Shown here in pieces: positions 57,938-64,000 of a stretch of 64,000 nt of DNA. The position numbers and the translations under genes are program-made. The stretch comes from Streptomyces fulvorobeus (lineage in GTDB: Bacteria > Actinomycetota > Actinomycetes > Streptomycetales > Streptomycetaceae), in NCBI RefSeq assembly GCF_013167895.1, contig NZ_BLWC01000001.1, forward strand, positions 2,790,001-2,854,000. Reading direction: 5' to 3'. Position 1 is the stretch's first letter. The number at the start of each line of letters is the position of its first letter. The notes under the pieces were generated by a model that worked only from the letters and a program-made list of their open reading frames with translations, did no database searches and had not been told where the DNA came from.

Positions 57938-57968
57938 AGCCTGGGACCTGCCGTCGCGTGAGGTGCAA
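57938..57968 (-). promoter_or_regulatory. MerR-type promoter with 19-bp spacer for the TipA-like gene
   Basis: On the minus strand -35 TTGCAC (57963-57968) and -10 CAGGCT (57938-57943) are separated by 19 bases, the overlong spacing that MerR-type activators correct by twisting DNA. The -35 region TTGCACCTCACG matches my recollection of the classical tipA promoter. ACCT/AGGT half-sites (57961-57964 and 57945-57950) frame the spacer. Confidence 0.65.
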
Positions 57969-58040
57969 GTCGGGATGCACCTGTGCGGCGCCGGCCGTCC
58001 CGGGGCCGCCGCCCGGGAGCGGCCCTCCCGGGGCGTCCGG

Positions 58041-58859
58041 TCAGTTGTCGAGGTTCCTGAAGCGGGTCACGGCCAGCGGGAGGAACACCGCCGTCAGCGC
58101 CAGCGGCCAGGCCACCGCCAGGAGTCCGGCGTGGTCGGAGGCCCAGGTGCCGCCCGCCGCCCCCGGGTTGCCGAACAGGTCGCGCACCGCCGTCGCCGTG
58201 GCCGACATCGGGTTCCACTCGACGACCGCGCCCAGCCAGCCCGGCATCGACTCCGGCGTCGCGAAGACGTTGGAGAGGAAGCCCACGGGCCAGACCAGGA
58301 TCTGGACCGCCTGCACCATCTCCGGCCTGCCCGCCACCATGGCCAGCTGGATGCCGACCCACAGCATCGCGAACCGCAGGAGCAGCAGGAGGCCCACCGC
58401 CGCGAGCGCGGCGGCGGTGCCGTTGTGCCAGCGCCAGCCGACCGCGTAACCGACGCCGATCATGACGGCGAGCGCCGCGACGGACTGGAGCATGTCCGCG
58501 ACGCTCCGGCCGACCAGGACCGCGCCCGAGACCATCGGCATGGAGCGGAACCGGTCGATGACGCCCTTGCCGAGGTCCTGGGTGACGGCGAGCATCGTCC
58601 CCTCCAGGCCGAAGGCCATGGTGAGCGCCAGCATGCCGGGCACCAGGAACTCGGTGGTGTCACCTTCGACGCCCCGGCCGCCGCCGACCAGGTAGTTGAA
58701 CATCAGGAGCAGCATCACCGGGAAGACCAGTCCGACGACCACCTGGACCGGCTGCCGCGCCCAGTGCGCCAGCTCTCGCCGGGTCATCGTCCAGGAGTCG
58801 GCCAGGGCCCAGCCGATACGGCCCGTGCCCGTCTCCCCCGCTACCGTCACCGCGCTCAT
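58041..58859 (-). CDS. ABC-2 type exporter permease (DrrB-like)
   Basis: A 272-residue permease with six membrane helices ([78 protein letters not shown]). The conserved ABC-2 segment [23 protein letters not shown] is intact. It overlaps the ATPase gene by four bases, forming a daunorubicin-resistance type exporter under PadR control. The substrate is unknown. Confidence 0.91.
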   Translation of the reverse strand: MSAVTVAGETGTGRIGWALADSWTMTRRELAHWARQPVQVVVGLVFPVMLLLMFNYLVGGGRGVEGDTTEFLVPGMLALTMAFGLEGTMLAVTQDLGKGVIDRFRSMPMVSGAVLVGRSVADMLQSVAALAVMIGVGYAVGWRWHNGTAAALAAVGLLLLLRFAMLWVGIQLAMVAGRPEMVQAVQILVWPVGFLSNVFATPESMPGWLGAVVEWNPMSATATAVRDLFGNPGAAGGTWASDHAGLLAVAWPLALTAVFLPLAVTRFRNLDN

Positions 58860-59776
58860 GCCGCCACCTCCGCGTCGTCCCGCGTCCGGTCCGTCAGGGA
58901 CAGGAACACCTCGTCCAGGGTCGGGCGGCGCACCGCGATGTCCTCGGCCTCGATGCCCGCCTCCTCCAGCGCCCGTACGGTCCGGGTCAGGGCCGCCATG
59001 CGGTCCTGTGCGGGCGCGTTGAGCCGCCGCCGGTCCTCGTCCACGACCACCCCGTCCCCCAGGAGCGCCGCCGCTTCGCGGAGCCGGGCCGCGTCCCGCA
59101 GGACGACGTCGATCCGGTCGCCGCCTACCCTCGCCTTCAGCTCATCGGCCGTCCCGTCCGCGATGGCCCGTCCCCCGTCGATCACCGAGATACGGTCGGC
59201 CAGCTGGTCCGCCTCGTCCAGGTACTGGGTGGTCAGCAGCACGGTCGTACCGCCGCCCACCAGGGAGCGCACCGCACCCCACACCTCGGCCCTGCCGCGC
59301 GGGTCGAGACCGGTCGTGGGTTCGTCCAGGAACAGCACCTGCGGGTCGGTGATCAGTGACGCGGCCAGGTCGAGCCGCCGCCGCATGCCTCCGCTGTACT
59401 GCTTGACCGGCTTGCGGCCGGTGTCGGCGAGCCCGAACCGCTCCAGCAGGGCGTCCGCCCGCGCGCCCGCCCCGCGTGCGCCCAGGTGGTACAGGCGGCC
59501 GAACATCTCCAGGTTCTGCCGGCCGCCCAGCTCCTCGTCCACCGCCGCGTGCTGCCCGAGCAGGCCGATCCGCCGGCGGACCTCGCGGGCCTCGGCGCAC
59601 ACGTCGAGTCCCGCCACCTCGACCCGGCCCCGGTCCGGCCGGAGCAGCGTCGACAGGATGCGTACGGCCGTGGTCTTGCCCGCCCCGTTGGGGCCGAGCA
59701 CTCCGTGCACGGTGCCGCGGCGGACGGTGAGGTCCAGCCCGTCCAGGGCGCGCTTGTCCCCGTACCGCTTGTGCAC
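58856..59776 (-). CDS. ABC exporter ATPase (DrrA-like), start codon uncertain
   Basis: An ATPase of at least 306 residues with Walker [19 protein letters not shown] loop [13 protein letters not shown], signature [17 protein letters not shown], Walker [16 protein letters not shown] and switch region [17 protein letters not shown]. The C-terminal DrrA-type extension is present ([20 protein letters not shown]). The first canonical start, GTG 59776, cuts off the first beta strand. The frame continues upstream as ISTDAIVVEG with a GAGGAG ribosome site, and its natural start would be an ATC codon at 59806. A changed ATG or a non-standard start is likely. Confidence 0.9.
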   Translation of the reverse strand: MHKRYGDKRALDGLDLTVRRGTVHGVLGPNGAGKTTAVRILSTLLRPDRGRVEVAGLDVCAEAREVRRRIGLLGQHAAVDEELGGRQNLEMFGRLYHLGARGAGARADALLERFGLADTGRKPVKQYSGGMRRRLDLAASLITDPQVLFLDEPTTGLDPRGRAEVWGAVRSLVGGGTTVLLTTQYLDEADQLADRISVIDGGRAIADGTADELKARVGGDRIDVVLRDAARLREAAALLGDGVVVDEDRRRLNAPAQDRMAALTRTVRALEEAGIEAEDIAVRRPTLDEVFLSLTDRTRDDAEVAA

Positions 59777-59824
59777 GCCTTCTACGACGATCGCGTCGGT
59801 CGAGATCTCTACCAGCTCCTCAAG

Positions 59825-59887
59825 TAGTCAAACTTGACTAGATGGAGGAGGGTATCCCGCCCGCATCCATTCGTCAAACTTGATTAG
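59825..59887 (-). promoter_or_regulatory. promoter flanked by two PadR-type operators
   Basis: TAGTCAA-2-TTGACTA at 59825-59840 is a perfect dyad. A second copy, GTCAA-2-TTGAT, lies at 59873-59884, with centres 47 bases apart. Between them on the minus strand are -35 TTGACG (59872-59877) and -10 TACCCT (59849-59854) with a 17-base spacer. The transcript would start beside the first dyad and lead into the ABC ATPase gene. The second copy overlaps the stop codon of padR. Confidence 0.72.
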
Positions 59888-60543
59888 TGGTAGTCCCCGG
59901 GATCGGGGACACCGGTCGCGTAGGGGTTCTCCTCACCCTCGCCGAGCACACCGACGAAAGGCTCCCCCTCGCCCGCGAAGGTGTACGCGCCACCCTCGAT
60001 CCGGGCGATCAGGCCCCGCGTCCACGCGGCACCCGCGTCGGCCGAGTGCACCCACAGATGCATGATCTCGCCGATGTGCCCGAGCACCTCGGGGCCGTCC
60101 TCGGGGGTGTAGTGCTCCGTCACCGCCATCCGCCACGCCTCGATGGCCGCGACCCGCCGCCGCAGCAGCTCGACCGCCTCGGACCGCTCCAGGTCGACGA
60201 TGAAGCCGATGGCCGCCGAGAGGACGTCCATCTTCTGGTCGTACGAGGTGATCGCCTCGCGCAGCAGCGCCAGGAACTCCTCCGTGCCCTGCCCGGTGAT
60301 CTCGTACTCGGTGCGCGGCGGACCGCCGGCCGTGGAGGGCGCCACCTCGTGCGCGACCAGCAGTCCCTGCTTCGCCATCTGCTTGAGAGCGTGGTAGATC
60401 GATCCGGGTTTCGCGTTGGACCACTCGTGCGCGCCCCAGTACTCCAGGTCGTTGCGGACCTGATAGCCGTGCGCACGGCCGTGCTGGCGCACGGCACCGA
60501 GGACGAGCAGCCGGATCGCGGACATTCCCACACTCTTTCTCAT
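59884..60543 (-). CDS. PadR-family transcriptional repressor
   Basis: A 219-residue PadR regulator. The winged helix contains IRLLVLGAVRQHGRAHGYQV, WSNAKPGSIYHALKQMAKQG and AGGPPRTEYEITGQGTEEFL. The C-terminal half is the Vir_act_alpha_C-type helical dimerisation domain. Its ATG at 60543 overlaps the DinB stop (TGATG); the ATG at 60525, with AAAGAG upstream, is an alternative. Two dyads and a promoter downstream suggest it represses the exporter, while a longer transcript from the DinB gene may also read through. Confidence 0.92.
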   Translation of the reverse strand: MRKSVGMSAIRLLVLGAVRQHGRAHGYQVRNDLEYWGAHEWSNAKPGSIYHALKQMAKQGLLVAHEVAPSTAGGPPRTEYEITGQGTEEFLALLREAITSYDQKMDVLSAAIGFIVDLERSEAVELLRRRVAAIEAWRMAVTEHYTPEDGPEVLGHIGEIMHLWVHSADAGAAWTRGLIARIEGGAYTFAGEGEPFVGVLGEGEENPYATGVPDPGDYH

Positions 60544-61106
60544 CAGCTTCGACCAGGAGCGTCCTCAGCGTAAGCGGCGTCCGGAGCCATCAGTTCGTAG
60601 GCCGTCCTGCCGTCGAGGGACTCCCTGATGATGTCGGCGTGACCGGCATGCCGTGCGTGCTCCTCCACGAGATGGAGGAGCAGCCAGCGCATCGAGACCT
60701 GGCCGCCCGCCGGGAACCAGGGCGCCTCGGGGAGCGGGAAGGTGTCGTCCATGCTGTCCACGGAGGCGATGAACTCCTCGGTCTCTGCCGAGACCTTCGC
60801 CCAGAAGGCGAGGATCTCCGGAATGGTCTCGCCCTCGACCAGCCGGAAGCTGTCCCCCCAGGTCTCCTGGGTGCGCTCCTTCTCGTTCGGCCGCCGCTGA
60901 GCCATCCGCAGCCAGCTCAGCTCCGTCTCGGCCACATGCTTGAGCAGCCCGGACAGGGAGAGCTCGCTGGGGCTGGGGCGGCTCGCCGCCTGCTCCTCGG
61001 TGAGGCCGGTGAGCGCACGGCGCACGGCGCCGCGCTGCGCCTCGACGAAGGCCAGCAGTGCACCGCGCTCGCCGGCGTGTGCGTCGAAGAGAACGTGCGT
61101 GACCAT
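60543..61106 (-). CDS. DinB/MST-family protein
   Basis: A 187-residue four-helix-bundle protein of the DinB/mycothiol-transferase fold: LLAFVEAQRGAVRRALTGLT, LSLSGLLKHVAETELSWLRM, SMRWLLLHLVEEHARHAGHA and DIIRESLDGRTAYELM. The histidines in LKHVAE and EEHARHAGHAD are the likely metal ligands. Members of this fold transfer thiols such as mycothiol, but many are uncharacterised. The ATG at 61106 is used; a longer in-frame start exists at 61154. It is coupled to padR by a one-base overlap. Confidence 0.85.
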   Translation of the reverse strand: MVTHVLFDAHAGERGALLAFVEAQRGAVRRALTGLTEEQAASRPSPSELSLSGLLKHVAETELSWLRMAQRRPNEKERTQETWGDSFRLVEGETIPEILAFWAKVSAETEEFIASVDSMDDTFPLPEAPWFPAGGQVSMRWLLLHLVEEHARHAGHADIIRESLDGRTAYELMAPDAAYAEDAPGRS

Positions 61107-61210
61107 GATGACCGCCCTGGGGATCGGTGCCGGTGTCTTTCTTCCTGACACCACCCACGTTAGGGACCCTTGCGGTCAGCTTCTGTCCTCGATCTCCGCT
61201 CGAAGAGGGC

Positions 61211-62668
61211 TCAGAGCGGGAAGCTGGTCCGCCCGTGCTGGATGGAGATCCACTTCTGCGTGGTGAACGCCTCCACGGCCGCCTCACCGTTCAGCCTGCC
61301 CATCCCGGACATCTTCTCGCCGCCGAAGGCCACCAGCGGGTCGTCCTGGACGGTGGAGTCGTTGACGTGGAACATCCCGCTCACGATGCGCCGGGCGAAG
61401 CGCACCCCGCGCTCGACGTCCCGGGTGTGCACGGCACCGCTGAGACCGTACGGGCTGTCGTTGACGATCCGCACGGCCTCCTCCTCGCCGTCGAACGGCA
61501 CCAGCAGGGCGACGGGGCCGAAGATCTCCTGGACCAGCAGGGGGGAGTTCTCGGGCAGCCGGGTCAGCACCGTCGGCTCCACGAGATTGCCGCGCGTGCG
61601 GCCCCGTACCAGCGCCATGGCGCCGTCGGCGATCGCCTGGTCGACCAGCGCGGTCAGCGCTTCGGCCTGCACGGCGCTGATGACCGGGCCGATGCGGGTG
61701 TCCGGATCGCGCGGGTCGCCGGTCCTGAGACCGGCCACCGCGGCCGTGAACCGCTCGGTGAACTCCGCCTCGACCGCGCGGTCCACCAGGATGCGGTTGG
61801 CGGCCATGCCGACCTGGCCCTGGTAGAGGAAGCGGCTGAAGACGGCGGCCTGGACCGCGTAGTCGATGTCCGCGTCCGCCAGCACCACCAGGGCGCTGTT
61901 CCCGCTGAGTTCGAGGACGACCCGCTTGAAGAGTCCGCTCGCCGTCGCCGCGATGTGACGGCCCACCCGGTCCGAACCGGTGAACGAGATCACCCTGGGC
62001 ACCGGATGCGCGATGAAAGCGTCACCTATCTCCGCGCTGTCGGTGACCACGACGTTGAGCAGTCCGGCGGGAAGCCCCGCCTCCTCGAAGATTCTGGCCA
62101 CCAGGCCGCCGCCGACGATGGGGGCGCGCTGGTGGGGCTTGACGACGACCGCGTTACCGAGGGCCAGGGCGGGAGCCACGGACTTCATGGTCACCAGAAG
62201 AGGGAAGTTGAAAGCGGAGATCACGCCGATGACCCCGACAGGCACCCGGTGGACGCGGTTCTCCTTGCCGTCCACCGGCGAGGGCAGAAGCCGGGCCATC
62301 GGGCGCAGGGCCTGACCGGCCGCCGCGCGCAGAAGTTCCTGGCAGAGGCGGACCTCGTACTCCGCCTTGACGCGCGTACCGCCCAGTTCGTCGACGATCG
62401 CTCCCACGATCGCCTCGTACTGCTCCTCGACCACGTCCACCGCACGGCTCAGTACCGCACGGCGTTCGTACGCCCCGGTCGCGGCCCAGGCCCGCTGGGC
62501 GCTCTCCGCTGCCCGGTAGGCCCTGTCCACCTCCAGCGAGGTGGCGACGGTGATGGAACTCAGCTTCTCGCCGTTGTAGGGATTGATATCGATGATGTCC
62601 CACGAGCCGCTGCCGGTCAGCCACTCGCCGTCGATGTACTGGTAGGCCAGTTCATTGAAGTAGGACAT
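61211..62668 (-). CDS. aldehyde dehydrogenase-family protein lacking the catalytic cysteine
   Basis: A 485-residue ALDH-fold protein related to benzaldehyde/vanillin dehydrogenases. The NAD site and general base are present: VIGVISAFNFPLLVTMKSVA, VVVKPHQRAPIVGG, ISFTGSDRVGRHIAATASG and KRVVLELSGNSALVVL. The nucleophile position, normally GQxCMxxNR, reads YQGQVGMAANRILV. Residue 287 is therefore glycine (GGC at 61808-61810), one base away from TGC. ATG at 62668, with AAGG upstream. It lies 63 bases after the XRE gene on the same strand, so probably shares its transcript. Confidence 0.9.
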   Translation of the reverse strand: MSYFNELAYQYIDGEWLTGSGSWDIIDINPYNGEKLSSITVATSLEVDRAYRAAESAQRAWAATGAYERRAVLSRAVDVVEEQYEAIVGAIVDELGGTRVKAEYEVRLCQELLRAAAGQALRPMARLLPSPVDGKENRVHRVPVGVIGVISAFNFPLLVTMKSVAPALALGNAVVVKPHQRAPIVGGGLVARIFEEAGLPAGLLNVVVTDSAEIGDAFIAHPVPRVISFTGSDRVGRHIAATASGLFKRVVLELSGNSALVVLADADIDYAVQAAVFSRFLYQGQVGMAANRILVDRAVEAEFTERFTAAVAGLRTGDPRDPDTRIGPVISAVQAEALTALVDQAIADGAMALVRGRTRGNLVEPTVLTRLPENSPLLVQEIFGPVALLVPFDGEEEAVRIVNDSPYGLSGAVHTRDVERGVRFARRIVSGMFHVNDSTVQDDPLVAFGGEKMSGMGRLNGEAAVEAFTTQKWISIQHGRTSFPL

Positions 62669-62731
62669 GCAATCCCTTACTGCAGGAACAGACTCCCGAT
62701 ATGGCTGATACGACGTCATCGTACTGATAAA

Positions 62732-63613
62732 TCAGGTCAGTTGCAGGAGACCGCGAAGAAGGTCGCGGCTCTCCTCGGGGCCCGGACTGTCCTCCTGGAG
62801 GCGAATCATGGCCTTTTCGTACTGGGCGACTTCCTCGGCCTTGTCCAGATAAAGCGCACTTGTCAGTTGTTCCAGATAGACGAGGTCCGACAGATCGGAT
62901 TCCGGGAATCGCAGCATCGTGAACGCACCGCTCTCCCCGGCGTGCCCGCCGAAACTGAAGGGCATCACCTGGAGCGTGATGTTGGGCTGCTCCGACATGT
63001 CGATCAGATGCCGCAGCTGCGCACGCATCACCTCGCGCTCGCCGTACGGACGGCGCAGCGCCGCCTCGTCGAGCACGGCGTGGAAGCGGGGGGCACGCTC
63101 GGAGACGAGCGCCTTCTGCCGCTCGAGCCGCAGGGCGACCCGGCGGTCGATCTCGGCGGCGGGCGCGCCGCGCATGCCCCGGGAGACCACGGCATGGGCG
63201 TACGCCTCGGTCTGCAACAGGCCGTGGACGAACTGCACCTCGTAGATCCGGATGAGCGATGCCGCACCCTCCAGACCGATGTAGGTCTGGAACCAGCCAG
63301 GCAGTACGTCGCCGAAACTGTGCCACCACCCCGCCACGTTGGCCTCACGGGCCAGACCGAGGAGGGAGTCACGCTCCACCTCGTCGGCGACACCGTAGAG
63401 CGTGAGCAGGTCCTCGACATCCCTGGCCTTGAAGCTCACCCGTCCCAACTCCATGCGGCTGATCTTCGATTCGGAGGCGCGGATGGAGTAGCCGGCCGCC
63501 TCACGGGTGATGCCCCGCGACTCGCGCAGGCGCCTGAGCTGTGAGCCCAGGAGGATGCGCCGCACCACAGAACCACTCGACTCGCCTGCCGGCACTGGTC
63601 CAACCCTCCCCAT
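62732..63613 (-). CDS. XRE-family helix-turn-helix protein with DUF5753 (Scr1-like)
   Basis: A 293-residue regulator typical of Streptomyces. The HTH is GSQLRRLRESRGITREAAGY and SIRASESKISRMELGRVSFK. The DUF5753 domain covers roughly residues 100-280 (WFQTYIGLEGAASLIRIYEV, VHGLLQTEAYAHAVVSRGMR, RPYGEREVMRAQLRHLIDMS, ITLQVMPFSFGGHAGESGAF). Such genes usually pair with a small DUF397 protein and an ATP-binding protein. The DUF397 partner is missing here, and an apparent ATP-binding partner starts divergently at 63933. ATG at 63613. Confidence 0.92.
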   Translation of the reverse strand: MGRVGPVPAGESSGSVVRRILLGSQLRRLRESRGITREAAGYSIRASESKISRMELGRVSFKARDVEDLLTLYGVADEVERDSLLGLAREANVAGWWHSFGDVLPGWFQTYIGLEGAASLIRIYEVQFVHGLLQTEAYAHAVVSRGMRGAPAAEIDRRVALRLERQKALVSERAPRFHAVLDEAALRRPYGEREVMRAQLRHLIDMSEQPNITLQVMPFSFGGHAGESGAFTMLRFPESDLSDLVYLEQLTSALYLDKAEEVAQYEKAMIRLQEDSPGPEESRDLLRGLLQLT

Positions 63614-63932
63614 CGCTTCCCGGACACCCAGGGGGTTCCCCTGGACCCCGAGTGCCGGATTCTGCCACCAAAACGCTTCAGCCCGTACTCATTCGATTAC
63701 GCAAATGGGAAGACTTGCAGAAAGCTTTGAATCTGCCCAGAGGAAGAAATGAGTAAGAACCGGCACGCTGTCGGGCAGTTCCGGCGCGTGCACGTGCATC
63801 TGCCCTTGCATCTGCCCTGCGCATTCGGAACGATGGCCCTCGCGCACCTGCGTGCTCGTGTTGTGCCGCTGTACCCCCGCAGTACCGCTACAGGCAGTGC
63901 CGCTACAGCCGCGAATCCCGGGAGTGCCTCGT
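63614..63932. other. divergent intergenic region upstream of the XRE gene
   Basis: These 319 bases are clearly less GC-rich than the surroundings around 63670-63760 and probably carry divergent promoters. An open frame starts at an ATG at 63749, with AGAGGA upstream, and stays open to the window end. Its codon use is poor and it overlaps the better-supported gene at 63933, so I do not call it. Short direct repeats of CATCTGCCC occur at about 63798-63820. Confidence 0.5.
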
Positions 63933-64000
63933 ATGGGGACGAATGGATCGACGATGCTCGAGCCGTTACGGCAGGGGCTTCCACCTACCGACCCCTCAGG
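63933..64000 (+). CDS. ATP-binding (HATPase-type) regulatory protein, N-terminal fragment
   Basis: Only 22 codons are inside the window. The start MGTNGSTMLEPLRQGLPPTD resembles the N-terminus of the anti-sigma-kinase-like ATP-binding proteins that accompany XRE-DUF5753 regulators in Streptomyces. GGGAG at 63920-63924 is well placed for the ATG at 63933. The seventh-last complete codon region includes a TTA (63966-63968), which would make it bldA-dependent. The call rests on a short stretch and on the neighbour. Confidence 0.45.
   Translation, partial: MGTNGSTMLEPLRQGLPPTDPS

Noticed and set aside
63697..63984. 95-codon frame on the minus strand at the right edge
   Set aside because: No family resemblance and atypical composition; it overlaps the divergent promoter region.
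63749..64000. Open frame with a good ribosome site (AGAGGA) running to the window edge
   Set aside because: Poor third-position G/C bias and overlap with the better-matching ATP-binding protein start at 63933.

Overview
The window is very GC-rich, dense with GTG starts and ATGA/GTGA overlaps, and carries sigE-cseABC, bldA-type TTA codons, lsr2, a TipA-like regulator and DUF5937, DUF3180, XRE-DUF5753 and PadR genes. All of this points to the chromosomal core of a Streptomyces species. No tRNA, rRNA, CRISPR array, transposase gene or prophage was seen.

Layout. 1-5.6 kb: the edge of ilvD, a TetR regulator with a sugar-phosphate isomerase-like protein, a Ppx/GppA phosphatase, a cysteine-rich protein and a frame-disrupted sigma-like/zinc-finger/BACON membrane protein. 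5.7-10.5 kb: DNA maintenance genes radA, disA and mutY, with a 159-bp inverted-repeat-bounded element after disA. 10.6-15 kb: the cell-envelope stress operon sigE-cseA-cseB-cseC and a secreted M23 peptidase. 15.4-19 kb: the most unusual locus, a two-gene conflict/defence-type module made of a Trypco2 protein and a trypsin-NACHT-LRR protein. 19-25 kb: clpC with a candidate ClgR box, lsr2, an acetyltransferase and a BlaI-type repressor. 25-31 kb: a tightly overlapping cofactor operon, DUF2520 gene-panC-nadB-nadC-coaX. 31-38 kb: an aldolase-like PLP enzyme, a DUF5937 regulator, a LuxR-type two-component pair and a MidA-type methyltransferase next to an orphan nuoD. 39-43 kb: a glycine betaine/choline ABC transporter. 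43-54 kb: the folate genes, ftsH, hpt, tilS, a zincin, dacB and ppa. 54-60.5 kb: ThrE and DedA membrane proteins, a TipA-like MerR regulator and a PadR-controlled drug-type ABC exporter. 61-64 kb: an aldehyde dehydrogenase lacking its catalytic cysteine, an XRE regulator and the start of an ATP-binding protein.

Functional links. The sigE operon, M23 peptidase, dacB and ftsH all serve envelope maintenance. RadA, DisA, MutY and Lsr2 serve the chromosome. The nad/pan/coaX and fol clusters make cofactors. MidA beside nuoD suggests a methyltransferase next to its complex I substrate.

Reliability. Three reading frames (the BACON gene, the NACHT gene and clpC) are broken, at four places in all. Every break is repaired by adding one base, and three lie in runs of exactly five G or C. 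I read these as probable homopolymer sequencing errors, not real pseudogenes, because clpC is normally indispensable.
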